DNA from: Bacillus pumilus
GTDB taxonomy: Bacteria > Bacillota > Bacilli > Bacillales > Bacillaceae
Assembly: GCF_900186955.1 (NCBI RefSeq)
Contig: NZ_LT906438.1
Span: forward strand, 1,860,001-1,924,000
Reading direction: 5' to 3'
DNA length: 64,000 bases
Shown here: positions 9,112-19,347 of the stretch, piece by piece
Layout of the letters: the number at the start of each line of letters is the position of its first letter
Numbering within the stretch: position 1 is the first letter of the stretch
The notes under the pieces: generated by a model
Seen by the model: only the letters and a program-made list of their open reading frames with translations
Told to the model about the DNA's origin: nothing
Databases searched by the model: none
Translations under genes and position numbers: made by a program

Positions 9112-12100
9112 TTAATGAGCGAGGGCTGCTTTTTGCCCGTTTGCCGTTTCTTGATTTTTCGGTTTCGTGTTTGCTTCAAAGGCATACATGACCGCTTCCT
9201 CATGACTAAGGCCCGCTTGTTTTTGTTCTTCAATGCTTTGAAGCATCATTTTGTAATTTCTCGGAATGACCTTGATGAATTGATCCTTTTCTTGCGCCCA
9301 GTTTTCTAAAAGTGCCGAAGCTTTTGCGCTGTTTGTATAGTGAAGGTGCTCTTGAATCAGCTGTTTCACTTCTTGCTCTTCATCGTGATCTGTGAGTTTT
9401 TCAAACATGATCATTTCCATGTTGCACATTCTTTTGAACTGTTTCGCATCGGATGTATGGACATAAGCTACGCCGCCAGACATTCCTGCGCCGAAGTTCT
9501 TTCCGACGTCTCCTAAAATGACGACACGTCCGCCAGTCATGTATTCACAGCCGTGATCACCGATTCCTTCAACAACCACCTGCACGCCTGAATTACGAAC
9601 GGCAAAGCGCTCACCTGCACGCCCGTTAATATAGGCTTTTCCACTTGTCGCTCCGTAGAATGCGACGTTTCCAACAATGACATTTTCATGTCCATTTTGT
9701 ACAAAGTGATCAGATGTTTTGACCGCAATTTTGCCTCCTGAGAGTCCTTTGCCGATATAGTCATTTGAATCACCTGTTAAATAGAGAGACATGCCCTTTG
9801 GCACAAATGCGCCGAAGCTTTGTCCTGCGGAACCAGTGAACCTTAGTGTGATCGTATCCTCTGGCAAGCCTTCTTCCCCGTAGCGTTTAGACACTTCACT
9901 TCCAGTAATGGTTCCGGCCACACGATTGATATTGCGAATATTCAATGATAGATCAACCGGTGTTTGATGATTCAACGCTTCCTGTACATAAGGGAGGATT
10001 TCATTCATATCCAGTGATTCATCAATTTTATGATTTTGCGGTGTTCTGAATGTACGAGCTCCTTCTGGCTGATAAAGCAGTGTTTCAAGGTCTAGCTGGC
10101 CTGCTTTCCAGTGAGCTTTTGCTCGTTCGCTAACTCCTAGAACATCCGTGCGTCCAATTAATTCATCCATTGATGTAAAGCCGAGCTCCGCTAAGATTTC
10201 TCTTACTTCCTCTGCAATAAACATCATGAAATTCACAATATGGTCAGGGTTCCCCATGAATTTTTTACGAAGCTCTGGATTCTGTGTAGCGACGCCGACT
10301 GGGCAAGTATCTAAATGACATGCTCTCATCATCACGCAGCCCAATACGACAAGTGGAGCTGTCGCAAAGCCATATTCTTCTGCTCCTAATATCGCAGCCA
10401 TGACAACGTCGCGACCAGTCATTAACTTTCCGTCCGTTTCAAGAACGACTCTCTCGCGAAGGCCGTTTAACACAAGGGTTTGATGCGCCTCTGCCAAACC
10501 GAGCTCCCAAGGAAGTCCTGTGTGTTTAATACTCGTTTTCGGCGAAGCTCCTGTGCCGCCATCGTATCCACTGATCACAATGACATCCGCCGTTCCTTTT
10601 GCAACACCTGCTGCAATCGTACCAACGCCTGCTTTAGACACAAGCTTGACGCTGATGCGGGCATCACGGTTCGCGTTTTTCAAATCATGGATCAGCTGCG
10701 CTAAATCCTCGATGGAATAAATATCATGATGCGGCGGTGGTGAAATCAATCCGACGCCTGGTGTAGATCCGCGTACATCGGCGACCCAAGGGTATACTTT
10801 ATTTCCTGGCAGCTGTCCGCCTTCTCCAGGCTTTGCCCCTTGTGCCATTTTAATTTGCAGTTCATCTGCATTGACCAAATAATGACTCTTTACGCCAAAG
10901 CGGCCAGAAGCAATTTGTTTAATCGCACTTCTGCGATCATCGCCGCGTTTATCAACTGTAAAGCGTGCAGGATCTTCTCCGCCTTCTCCGCTGTTACTTT
11001 TACCGCCAATTCGGTTCATGGCAATCGCAAGTGCTTCGTGCGCTTCTTTACTTAAAGACCCAAATGACATGGCGCCTGTCTTGAATCGGCGCACGATGGA
11101 TTCAGCAGATTCAACGTCTTCCAAACGAACTGGTTTTTGTTTTGGCTGGAAAGCAAATAAATTTCGAAGGAAGCCGATTCTTTCTTCGTCCGCTGCCTTT
11201 GTATATTGCTTAAATAGATCGTAATCTTCATTGCGACATGCCCACTGAAGCGTATGGATCGTTTTTGGATTAAAGGCATGGTGCTCACCATTTTTTCTCC
11301 ACTGGAAGTCACTTCCTGATTCGAGTGTTTGGTCAGTCGCTGCCTGATACCCTGCTTCATGACGAAGTTTTGCTTCATGTGCAATGGTCTCAAGGTCAAT
11401 CCCGCCAAGCTGAGAAGCTGTTCCCGTGAAATACGCCTGAATGACGTCTTCACTAATACCAACGGCTTCAAAGATTTGGGCTCCTCTATAGCTTTGCACA
11501 GTGGAGATTCCCACTTTAGACATGACTTTGACGACACCTTCGGTTACGCTTTTACCAAACTTTGTGACTGCTTCATCAAAGCTGAAAGAGATCGCTTCTT
11601 CTGCAATCAGCTGTTTGTACGTTTCATACACAAGATAAGGATGGATCGCATCTGCTCCGTAGCCAATCAGTGCGGCAAAATGATGAACCTCTCTGACTTC
11701 TCCAGATTCAACGATCAGACTCACCTTTGTCCGTAAGCCTTGACGCACAAGATGCTGATGCAGTGCACTTAGCGCTAGAAGTGGTGGAATCGGCACTTTT
11801 TCTTCCGTCATTTCACGATCGGAAAGAATTAATAAAGATACACCTTCGCGGATCGCTTTTTCCGCCTCTTCAAACATCGCATCCAGCCCGCGCTTTAAAT
11901 CATCGGTAAAAAGAGTATGAATCGTTTTACTTTTAAAGGCATTATGAACAATTGTTCTCAAACCGTTAAACTGCCCGCTTGTTAAGACGGGTGTATACAG
12001 TTTAATTCGTCGGCATGAATATTCATTCGGATGTAAAATATCTCCTTCAGCACCTAACCACGTCATCGTAGATGTCACAAGCTGCTCACGAATGGCGTCA

Positions 12101-13683
12101 ATCGGCGGGTTCGTCACTTGTGCAAACAGCTGCTTGAAGTAAGAAAACAGAGACTGCGCACGATCTGATAACACAGCAAGCGGAGTGTCGCTTCCCATTG
12201 AACCGATTGGGTCCTTGCCTTCTTCTAGTAAAGGAATTAAATACTTTTGAATGTCCTCGTACGTATAATGGAAGGCACGCTGGCGCGTCAATAAATCATC
12301 CATTATACTAGAATTTTCTGAATTTTCTTCCGAGCGATTGACGTGCACCATTTCTTCATCAAGCCATTTTTGATAAGGAAGTTCATTCGCAATCGTCGAT
12401 TTCACTTCTTCGTCAGAAATAATTCGCCCTTCTTCTAAATCAATTAAAAGCATTTTACCTGGCTCAAGACGATCTTTATACTTCACATCCTCTTCATTTG
12501 TGTCGATCACCCCGACCTCAGAAGAGAAAATGATATGATCATCATTTGTGACATAGTATCTTGCCGGTCTTAATCCGTTTCGGTCTAAGATGGCTCCGAT
12601 TTGTTTACCATCAGTAAAGGAAATAGCTGTTGGCCCATCCCACGGCTCCATAAGAGAACTATGGTATTCATAAAATGCCCGTTTTTCTTTCGACATGTGC
12701 GTGTTTTCAGTCCATGGCTCTGGAATCAGCATCATGGCTGTATGAGCAGGTGTTCGGCCTGCAAGCACAAAGAATTCAAAGGCATTGTCTAGAATGGATG
12801 AATCACTTCCGTCTGCATTCAGCACTGGCAAAATCTTGTCTAAATCGTCTCCGAAAGCTTCAGATACGAATTGTTGTTCTCTTGCTCTCATCCAATTGAT
12901 GTTTCCTCTTAATGTGTTGATTTCACCGTTGTGAATCAAATAGCGGTTTGGATGGGCTCTTTCCCATGTAGGAAATGTATTTGTACTAAATCGTGAATGA
13001 ACAAGTGAAAATGCAGAAACAAATGTTTCATCCTGAAGATCAAGATAAAAAGCATCGACTTGATCTGATGTTAAAAGCCCCTTGTATACAATGGTTTGAC
13101 TCGACAGGCTGACAAAGTAAAATTGTTTTTCCTCTGCTGTCCCCCAGTTCTCAGCCTGTTTACGAATGACATATAATTTTCTTTCAAATGACAAACGATC
13201 TGTGATCTTGTCATTTGCCCCGATAAAGACTTGCCTCACAACCGGACAGCTCTTCGCTGCGACAGTACCAATTTTCCCTGCATCAATAGGAACTGTTCTC
13301 CAGCCAATTAATGTTTGACCTTCTTGTTTAATGAACCCGTTGATTTTTTGCTCGATGGCTTGGCGCGTTTTCTCGTCATCCTCTTTTGAAAAGAAGACCA
13401 TTCCTACCCCGTAACGGCCCTTTTCAGGAAGTGCAAAGTCTTTGCAGCTTTTTCTAAAGAAAGCGTCTGGTAGTTGTACCATTAAGCCGGCACCATCACC
13501 TGTATACGGATCACTGCCTTGCCCGCCGCGGTGATCAAGCTGGCACAGCATTTGTAATCCCTTTTTGACGATGCTGTGTGTCGCTTCCCCTTTTAAATGA
13601 GCGTACAGTCCGATCCCACATGCATCATGTTCAAATTCAGGACGGTAGAGACCTTGTGGTTGTGGTAGTTGATTATAAGTCAT
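9112..13683 (-). CDS. gltA: glutamate synthase (NADPH) large subunit
   Basis: 1,523 residues, full length. Cys22 after a short propeptide (HDACGIG) is the N-terminal nucleophile of the class II glutamine amidotransferase domain. The central domain and the FMN-binding synthase domain follow (GAKPGEGGQLPG, SGYDGGTGASP). The 3Fe-4S cysteines are in CVMMRACHLDTCPVG, and the C-terminal beta-helix has repeats such as GNVAFYGATSGKAYINGRAGERF. It hydrolyses glutamine and channels ammonia to 2-oxoglutarate. Divergent gltC lies 153 bp away and is expected to activate this gene. Confidence 0.97.
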   Translation of the reverse strand: MTYNQLPQPQGLYRPEFEHDACGIGLYAHLKGEATHSIVKKGLQMLCQLDHRGGQGSDPYTGDGAGLMVQLPDAFFRKSCKDFALPEKGRYGVGMVFFSKEDDEKTRQAIEQKINGFIKQEGQTLIGWRTVPIDAGKIGTVAAKSCPVVRQVFIGANDKITDRLSFERKLYVIRKQAENWGTAEEKQFYFVSLSSQTIVYKGLLTSDQVDAFYLDLQDETFVSAFSLVHSRFSTNTFPTWERAHPNRYLIHNGEINTLRGNINWMRAREQQFVSEAFGDDLDKILPVLNADGSDSSILDNAFEFFVLAGRTPAHTAMMLIPEPWTENTHMSKEKRAFYEYHSSLMEPWDGPTAISFTDGKQIGAILDRNGLRPARYYVTNDDHIIFSSEVGVIDTNEEDVKYKDRLEPGKMLLIDLEEGRIISDEEVKSTIANELPYQKWLDEEMVHVNRSEENSENSSIMDDLLTRQRAFHYTYEDIQKYLIPLLEEGKDPIGSMGSDTPLAVLSDRAQSLFSYFKQLFAQVTNPPIDAIREQLVTSTMTWLGAEGDILHPNEYSCRRIKLYTPVLTSGQFNGLRTIVHNAFKSKTIHTLFTDDLKRGLDAMFEEAEKAIREGVSLLILSDREMTEEKVPIPPLLALSALHQHLVRQGLRTKVSLIVESGEVREVHHFAALIGYGADAIHPYLVYETYKQLIAEEAISFSFDEAVTKFGKSVTEGVVKVMSKVGISTVQSYRGAQIFEAVGISEDVIQAYFTGTASQLGGIDLETIAHEAKLRHEAGYQAATDQTLESGSDFQWRKNGEHHAFNPKTIHTLQWACRNEDYDLFKQYTKAADEERIGFLRNLFAFQPKQKPVRLEDVESAESIVRRFKTGAMSFGSLSKEAHEALAIAMNRIGGKSNSGEGGEDPARFTVDKRGDDRRSAIKQIASGRFGVKSHYLVNADELQIKMAQGAKPGEGGQLPGNKVYPWVADVRGSTPGVGLISPPPHHDIYSIEDLAQLIHDLKNANRDARISVKLVSKAGVGTIAAGVAKGTADVIVISGYDGGTGASPKTSIKHTGLPWELGLAEAHQTLVLNGLRERVVLETDGKLMTGRDVVMAAILGAEEYGFATAPLVVLGCVMMRACHLDTCPVGVATQNPELRKKFMGNPDHIVNFMMFIAEEVREILAELGFTSMDELIGRTDVLGVSERAKAHWKAGQLDLETLLYQPEGARTFRTPQNHKIDESLDMNEILPYVQEALNHQTPVDLSLNIRNINRVAGTITGSEVSKRYGEEGLPEDTITLRFTGSAGQSFGAFVPKGMSLYLTGDSNDYIGKGLSGGKIAVKTSDHFVQNGHENVIVGNVAFYGATSGKAYINGRAGERFAVRNSGVQVVVEGIGDHGCEYMTGGRVVILGDVGKNFGAGMSGGVAYVHTSDAKQFKRMCNMEMIMFEKLTDHDEEQEVKQLIQEHLHYTNSAKASALLENWAQEKDQFIKVIPRNYKMMLQSIEEQKQAGLSHEEAVMYAFEANTKPKNQETANGQKAALAH

Positions 13684-13836
13684 CGTTTCTCTCCCCCGTT
13701 TAAAAGATCCGTTTTTTCACAGTAATAAAATCTCACAAACTCTGTAACTTATTTTAAGTTTTCAAATTAATATAAACAATATATAATTTAGATGAAAACA
13801 ATCTCTTTTTGAGATAGATGGGTGTGAAGTGTAAAA
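13684..13836. promoter_or_regulatory. gltA-gltC divergent control region with GltC box
   Basis: ATCTCTTTTTGAGAT at 13801-13815 is a perfect ATCTC-N5-GAGAT dyad, the form of the GltC binding box in B. subtilis. It lies just upstream of gltC, fitting autorepression. A second partial element (ATCTCACAAACTCTG, 13730-13744) lies nearer gltA. The A+T-rich middle holds the promoters; I did not fix their -35/-10 elements. Confidence 0.7.
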
Positions 13837-14739
13837 ATGGAGCTTCGTCAGTTGCGTTATTTTGTAGAAGTCGCAGACCGTGAACACGTGTCAGAAGCGG
13901 CTGAAAACTTACATGTTGCCCAATCTGCGATCAGCCGGCAGATTGCGAATTTAGAAGAAGAACTTGGAGTGGCCTTATTCGAACGAGAAGGACGAAATAT
14001 CAAATTAACGAAGATCGGCAGACAATTTTTAGATCATGTCAGAACGGCACTAAAAGCCATTGATTATGCGAAAGAGCAAATTGATGAATATTTAGATCCG
14101 CACAAAGGAACCGTCAATATCGGCTTTCCTACTAGCCTAGCAAGCCAAGTGCTACCTTCTGTTATTTCCGCCTTTAAGCAGGAATACCCAGAGGTCGATT
14201 TTTTACTTCGTCAAGGATCCTATAAATTTCTCATTGAAGCTGTAAAAAATCGAGATATTGATCTCGCCTTTTTAGGACCTGTACCGACAAACGATCCTCA
14301 AATAGAAGGACATATTTTGTTTTCAGAAAGCATTTATGCCTTGCTGCCTGTCAGTCACCCCTTTAGCGGACAAAGGAGTATTCATTTAAGTGATTTAAGA
14401 AAAGATCATTTCGTGTTATTTCCAGAAGGTTATGTGCTGAGACAAATTGCGGTTGATGCTTGTAAGCAGGCAGGCTATGAGCCAACCATTTCATCAGAAG
14501 GAGAAGATTTAGACGCTATTAAAGGTCTCGTATCAGCGGGTATGGGCGTTACCTTATTACCCGAAAGTGCCTTTTATGAAACCACACCGCGCTTTACAGC
14601 GAAGATTCCGATCGATTTTCCGCAAGTGAGAAGAACTGTTGGAATTATTGCTTCTAAATCACGAGAAATGTCACCTTCTGCTCATGATTTTTATGTGTTC
14701 GTGAAGGATTTCTTTTCTAAAATTGAACAATATAAATAA
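13837..14739 (+). CDS. gltC: LysR-family activator of glutamate synthase
   Basis: 300 residues, the length of GltC. The N-terminal winged helix-turn-helix (MELRQLRYFVEVADREHVSEAAENLHVAQSAISRQI is its opening stretch) is followed by a periplasmic-binding-like effector domain from about residue 90. Divergent orientation to gltAB and the GltC dyad between them support the name. In B. subtilis GltC activates gltAB with 2-oxoglutarate and is inhibited by glutamate through glutamate dehydrogenase. The RBS is weak. Confidence 0.93.
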   Translation: MELRQLRYFVEVADREHVSEAAENLHVAQSAISRQIANLEEELGVALFEREGRNIKLTKIGRQFLDHVRTALKAIDYAKEQIDEYLDPHKGTVNIGFPTSLASQVLPSVISAFKQEYPEVDFLLRQGSYKFLIEAVKNRDIDLAFLGPVPTNDPQIEGHILFSESIYALLPVSHPFSGQRSIHLSDLRKDHFVLFPEGYVLRQIAVDACKQAGYEPTISSEGEDLDAIKGLVSAGMGVTLLPESAFYETTPRFTAKIPIDFPQVRRTVGIIASKSREMSPSAHDFYVFVKDFFSKIEQYK

Positions 14740-14833
14740 TTCATTAAAACAAGACATTTCATTTGTGGAAATAATCCCTCTTTGTATATGATGGGTTACA
14801 GAACAACACACTATATGGAAGAAAGGTATTCGT

Positions 14834-16567
14834 ATGAAATCAATTTTATCGTTTTTAAAGCCGTATCGGCTATCCGTTGTGTCCATTGTGATCCTCACCT
14901 TTTTAAGCAGTATGCTCCAGCTGTATTTACCGACGCTTACGGCAGATATCGTCGATGTCGGGATCGTCCAAGGAGATATTGCTTACATATGGAAGGTTGG
15001 CGGCTGGATGGTGGCTTGTTCTTTACTTGCCATCTTACTCACGATCTGGAAGTCTTACTTGTCATCAAAGACTGCACTTGGCTTCGGGCGTGATATGAGA
15101 AGACAGCTGTTTGTGCATGTCGAACAATTTTCACTAGAAGAATTTCAAAGGATCGGGACGTCTTCCTTTATTACAAGATCAACAAATGATGTGAAACAAG
15201 TCCAAGATGTCACGATCATGATCTTACAAATGATGACGAGAGCACCACTCATGCTTGTGGGCGGAATTATTTTGGCTGTATCCCGAGATGCTGTCCTGTC
15301 TCTCATCTTTCTAGCTGCTCTCCCCCTTCTTGGCGGATTTATCTACTTGGTGTCGAGAAAAGCCATTCCTTTATTCGGTCAGCTTCAGAAAAAAACAGAT
15401 CGGCTGAATTTAATTATGCGAGAATCTCTTTCAGGCATCCGGGTCATTCGTGCTTTTAACCGTGTAGATGATGAAAAGGAGCGTTTTCAAGAAGCCAACA
15501 CATCCTACAAGGATACTGGTCTGAGAGTCAACCGTTTAATGGCTTACTTGTTTCCATTTATGCTCATCATCATGAACTTCACAAATATCGGCATTGTCTG
15601 GCTAGGTGCAAACCGAATTGATGCCGGAGAGATGGAAGTAGGGAATCTTATTGCCTTTATCCAATATGCGATGATGATTTTAATGGCACTGATTATGCTG
15701 TCGATGAGTTTTATTATGGTCCCAAGAGCACAAGCATCAGCTAAACGGATGAATGAAGTGTTAAACATGGAACCGAAAATTCAAGACAATAAAGGAACGG
15801 TTACTGACCTGCACGCGCCCGCACAATCCATTCGCTTTGAGGATGTGTCATTTTATTACTCAAATGCTGAAAAGCCGGCAGTTCAAAACATTTCGTTTGA
15901 AGCCAAAACTGGCGAAACGACAGCTATTATCGGAAGTACAGGTTCAGGGAAAACCACTCTTCTCCAGCTAATGACGCGCTTCTACGAAGCAACTGAAGGC
16001 CGGATTACACTAGATGGTGTAGACATTAGAAAGCTGCCTCAGGAGAAACTAAGAGGCCAGATGGGCTACGTTTCTCAAAAAGCAGTTTTATTTAGTGGAA
16101 CCATTGCCGATAATGTACGCTTCGGCAGGCAGAATGCAAGCGATGAAGATGTCTGGCAGGCGCTGCGCACGGCGCAGGCAGAAGAATTTGTTTTGCAAAA
16201 AGATGGCGGAATCAATGCGGAAATTGACCAGGGCGGATCGAATCTATCTGGCGGTCAAAAGCAGCGTCTTTCTATTGCAAGAGCGCTAGTGAGAAAGCCG
16301 TCATTCTATCTGTTTGACGATAGTTTCTCAGCACTTGATTACAAAACAGATGCGAAGCTTCGGGCATCATTAGAAGCTGAAAAAGCGCATGCAGCCCTCA
16401 TCATTGTGGCGCAAAGAATCAGCACAGTGAAGCATAGTGATAAAATCATCGTACTAGATGATGGGAAAATCGCAGGTATCGGAACACATGAACAATTACT
16501 GAAGGACAACCTTGTCTATCAAGAGATTGTTGCATCACAGGAAGGTCAGGAGGTGGAGCGAGGATGA
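14834..16567 (+). CDS. yfiB: ABC exporter subunit with degenerate ATPase site (YfiB type)
   Basis: 577 residues: six membrane segments (about 15-290), then an ATP-binding domain. Walker A is GSTGSGKTT, the signature LSGGQKQR, and Walker B FYLFDDSFSALD. The residue after the Walker B Asp is Asp instead of catalytic Glu, as in the non-canonical half of heterodimeric exporters (BmrC-like). RBS GAAAGG precedes the ATG. The last four bases overlap the start of the partner gene. It probably expels drugs or a cell product; the substrate is unknown. Confidence 0.85.
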   Translation: MKSILSFLKPYRLSVVSIVILTFLSSMLQLYLPTLTADIVDVGIVQGDIAYIWKVGGWMVACSLLAILLTIWKSYLSSKTALGFGRDMRRQLFVHVEQFSLEEFQRIGTSSFITRSTNDVKQVQDVTIMILQMMTRAPLMLVGGIILAVSRDAVLSLIFLAALPLLGGFIYLVSRKAIPLFGQLQKKTDRLNLIMRESLSGIRVIRAFNRVDDEKERFQEANTSYKDTGLRVNRLMAYLFPFMLIIMNFTNIGIVWLGANRIDAGEMEVGNLIAFIQYAMMILMALIMLSMSFIMVPRAQASAKRMNEVLNMEPKIQDNKGTVTDLHAPAQSIRFEDVSFYYSNAEKPAVQNISFEAKTGETTAIIGSTGSGKTTLLQLMTRFYEATEGRITLDGVDIRKLPQEKLRGQMGYVSQKAVLFSGTIADNVRFGRQNASDEDVWQALRTAQAEEFVLQKDGGINAEIDQGGSNLSGGQKQRLSIARALVRKPSFYLFDDSFSALDYKTDAKLRASLEAEKAHAALIIVAQRISTVKHSDKIIVLDDGKIAGIGTHEQLLKDNLVYQEIVASQEGQEVERG

Positions 16568-18393
16568 GTAAAAAAATGTCTTCCGGCATGGGCCATAAAG
16601 GCGGCCACCCTAGAGGACCTGTCGCAAAACCAAAGGAATTTAAGAAAACACTGCTTCGTTTGATTGGCTATTTAAAACCAAGAAAGATTCAATTGATCAT
16701 TGTCTTCATTGCAGCAGTCGGTTCAACCGTCTTTAACGTCATTAGTCCAAAGCTGCTAGGGGATGCCACCTCTTCCCTGTTTGACAGCTTTACACAAGGA
16801 ACAGCTGTACAATTCGATGTCATTTCACGAATCTTATTGCTGCTTGTCGTGCTATACGTCGTTGCTGCTCTCTTTTCATTCGTTCAGCAATATGTCATGG
16901 CGGGTGTCTCCCAACAGACCATTGCTGAATTACGGCAAGAAGCAAATGACAAGCTCACACGTCTCCCCCTTCGGTATTTTGATAAAACAACCCACGGGGA
17001 CACGCTGAGCCGTGTAATGAATGATATCGATAATATTAATACTTCGCTTCAGCAGGCACTCACCCAAGTGATTACATCTGTCATTACGGTCATTGGGATT
17101 GTCGTCATGATGCTATTGATTAGTCCGCTGTTGACCTTGCTTGTTTGTTTAACACTGCCGCTCAGCCTGTTTGCGATTCGCGGCATTACGTCATTTTCTC
17201 AAAAGCATTTTAAAGCGCAGCAAAAAGAGCTGGGGATGATCAATGGACATATTAATGAAATGTTCACAGGGCATCAAACGGTTCGTGCGTATGGCTACGA
17301 AAAGAAAGCGATCGATACATTTGATCAATTAAACGAACAGCTGTATGAATCATCGAGGAAAGCGCAGTTCATATCCGGTTTAATGATGCCATTGATGACG
17401 TTTATCGGGAACCTTGGCTATGTAGCAGTCAGTGTAGCCGGCGGTATTCTTGTGATTAACGGGAATATTCGTGTCGGAGATGTGCAGGCGTTTATCCAAT
17501 ACACGCAGCAAATGTCTCAACCGCTCGTGCAAGCATCAAGCGTCGCCAACTTGGTTCAATCAGCGATTGCTTCTGCTGAAAGGGTGTTTGAAATCCTGGA
17601 TGAGAAAGAAGAAAGTCCCGAGGAAGATGCAGCAATTGATCTTGAATCACTTTCAGGTGATGTGAGCTTTGAACAAGTTCAATTCGGATATGAAAAAGAC
17701 CATCCAATTATTAAAGATTTGACTTTAGATGTCAAAGAAGGTCAAACGGTTGCGATTGTCGGGCCAACAGGCGCTGGAAAAACAACCATCATCAATCTTT
17801 TAATGCGTTTCTATGAATTAGATCAAGGCTCGATCCGTATCGGCGGCGTCAAAACAACTGATCTCAGCCGTCAGCAAGTACGCGACTTATTTGCAATGGT
17901 TCTTCAGGATACGTGGCTTTTTGAAGGGACGATTCATGATAATATTGCCTATGGCAGGCAGAACGTCTCAAAAGAGGATGTCATCAAAGCCGCCAAACAT
18001 GCTTATGCTGATGACTTCATCCGCACGCTTCCAGACGGATATGACACACTCTTAACAGAAGATGCCGGCAATCTATCCCAAGGTCAGCGCCAGCTGTTAA
18101 CCATCGCCCGTGCGATTTTATCTGATCCAAAAATCTTAATATTAGATGAAGCGACGAGCAGTGTGGATACACGGACAGAGATGCACATTCAAAAAGCGAT
18201 GAATGAATTGATGAAAGGCAGAACGAGCTTCGTCATTGCACACAGACTGTCGACGATTAAAGATGCCGACGTTATTCTAGTCATGAAAGATGGCACCATC
18301 ATTGAAAAAGGAACGCACAGCGAACTCTTAAAACAAAATGGCTTCTATGCAGACTTATATATGAGCCAATTTACGGAGAATCAAGTGGGTTAA
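16564..18393 (+). CDS. yfiC: ABC exporter subunit with consensus Walker B (YfiC type)
   Basis: 609 residues with a His/Gly-rich N-terminus (MSSGMGHKGGHPRGP), six membrane segments and an ATPase domain. Walker A is GPTGAGKTT and Walker B ILILDEATSSVD with catalytic Glu, but the signature is LSQGQRQL, altered from LSGGQ. Together with the partner's altered Walker B this makes one active and one degenerate ATP site, so the two proteins should work as a heterodimer. ATGA overlap couples translation with yfiB. Confidence 0.85.
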   Translation: MSKKMSSGMGHKGGHPRGPVAKPKEFKKTLLRLIGYLKPRKIQLIIVFIAAVGSTVFNVISPKLLGDATSSLFDSFTQGTAVQFDVISRILLLLVVLYVVAALFSFVQQYVMAGVSQQTIAELRQEANDKLTRLPLRYFDKTTHGDTLSRVMNDIDNINTSLQQALTQVITSVITVIGIVVMMLLISPLLTLLVCLTLPLSLFAIRGITSFSQKHFKAQQKELGMINGHINEMFTGHQTVRAYGYEKKAIDTFDQLNEQLYESSRKAQFISGLMMPLMTFIGNLGYVAVSVAGGILVINGNIRVGDVQAFIQYTQQMSQPLVQASSVANLVQSAIASAERVFEILDEKEESPEEDAAIDLESLSGDVSFEQVQFGYEKDHPIIKDLTLDVKEGQTVAIVGPTGAGKTTIINLLMRFYELDQGSIRIGGVKTTDLSRQQVRDLFAMVLQDTWLFEGTIHDNIAYGRQNVSKEDVIKAAKHAYADDFIRTLPDGYDTLLTEDAGNLSQGQRQLLTIARAILSDPKILILDEATSSVDTRTEMHIQKAMNELMKGRTSFVIAHRLSTIKDADVILVMKDGTIIEKGTHSELLKQNGFYADLYMSQFTENQVG

Positions 18394-18397
18394 ATAT

Positions 18398-18438
18398 AAA
18401 AAAGGATAGACACGCATCCATGCGGTCTATCCTTTTTT
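18398..18438. terminator. bidirectional terminator
   Basis: AAAAAGGATAGAC pairs with GTCTATCCTTTTTT; the loop holds a second small dyad (CGCATCCATGCG). It separates the convergent yfiC and MerR genes. Confidence 0.85.
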
Positions 18439-18439
18439 G

Positions 18440-19261
18440 TTAATCAGCTCGTTTTTTCACTTTTACACTGAGTTTCGTTATATACTCTGCTTCATCTTTA
18501 GACATGAGTGAATGAAGCAAATACTCCTCAAATACATCTCCATCTAGCATCATGTCCTCTTTTTCAATTTCATCTAACAAGCGCGAATAAGCAGAATCAA
18601 TCTCCTCGTATGATCCTTGATCATACATCACCGCATAAAGGCCGGCAGGTTTTTTAACTGCTTCCGGCGCTTCCATTCGGCAAAACAGCTGATCTGACTG
18701 ATGATAGTGACGCTGAAGGAACTGCTCCTTTTTTAAGACAGCCCCATTTGCCGCAGCCCCTTTTATGCCAATTTCCTTTAGAAAATGTCCAACAATACGA
18801 GATATTTCTTCTACGGATGTATTCATGTCAATCGGGTTCGGTGCACTTAATACAACTGGTTCTTCTGGCAGCTCTTGAAACAAGACCTCCCCCATTTTGA
18901 CAGATGATAGTTCCTGCGTCGTCTCCATGACCCGCATAAGAAAAGACTGGATATCTTGAAGTTTTTCAATCTCTTGTTTGACCTTTTCTATTTGTTCAGC
19001 TGCTAGGCTTTGGAGCCTTTCTCGGGAAGGCTCAGTGAAATATTGTTTTAACTCTTTTATCGGAAATTGCACAGCTCGAAGGGATTGAATCGCTATAAAA
19101 TGATCAAATTGCTCAAGTGTATAGTATCGGTACCCATTTTCATGAACACCAGCTGGCTTAAATAAATCAATTTTATCGTAATAAAACAAGGTGTCTTTCT
19201 TTACATCAAATAGCTTGGCAAATTCTCCAGTAAAAAATGTTTTTTGCACATCATTTATCAT
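18440..19261 (-). CDS. MerR-family regulator with C-terminal effector domain
   Basis: 273 residues. The N-terminal MerR winged helix (FFTGEFAKLFDVKKDTLFYYDKIDLFKPAGVHENGYRYY) is followed by a dimerisation coiled coil (about 80-120) and a GyrI-like effector-binding domain, as in BmrR-type multidrug sensors. It is divergent from an acetyltransferase, and the 86 bp between the genes hold a typical MerR-controlled promoter. It most likely activates that gene when bound by a small hydrophobic compound; the ligand is unknown. Confidence 0.82.
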   Translation of the reverse strand: MINDVQKTFFTGEFAKLFDVKKDTLFYYDKIDLFKPAGVHENGYRYYTLEQFDHFIAIQSLRAVQFPIKELKQYFTEPSRERLQSLAAEQIEKVKQEIEKLQDIQSFLMRVMETTQELSSVKMGEVLFQELPEEPVVLSAPNPIDMNTSVEEISRIVGHFLKEIGIKGAAANGAVLKKEQFLQRHYHQSDQLFCRMEAPEAVKKPAGLYAVMYDQGSYEEIDSAYSRLLDEIEKEDMMLDGDVFEEYLLHSLMSKDEAEYITKLSVKVKKRAD

Positions 19262-19277
19262 AACTAAGGCTCCCCTC

Positions 19278-19308
19278 TTGACTATGGAGTTACTCCACCC
19301 TTTATGAT
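19278..19308 (+). promoter_or_regulatory. MerR-type promoter with 19-bp spacer
   Basis: TTGACT (19278-19283) and TATGAT (19303-19308) are 19 bp apart, the overlong spacer of MerR-activated promoters. The palindrome GGAGTTACTCC (19286-19296) lies in the spacer. It reads into the acetyltransferase gene, whose ATG is 40 nt downstream of the -10. Confidence 0.75.
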
Positions 19309-19347
19309 AACATGCAGAACACCACTACGCTTGGAAAGGATAAAAAC

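Noticed and set aside
11052-11537. 161-codon minus-strand frame inside gltA
   Set aside because: Long alternative frame within a strongly conserved gene; no independent start signal.
19312-19347. Earlier ATG for the acetyltransferase
   Set aside because: It starts four bases after the -10 of the MerR-type promoter, before any likely transcription start; the ATG at 19348 has a good RBS.
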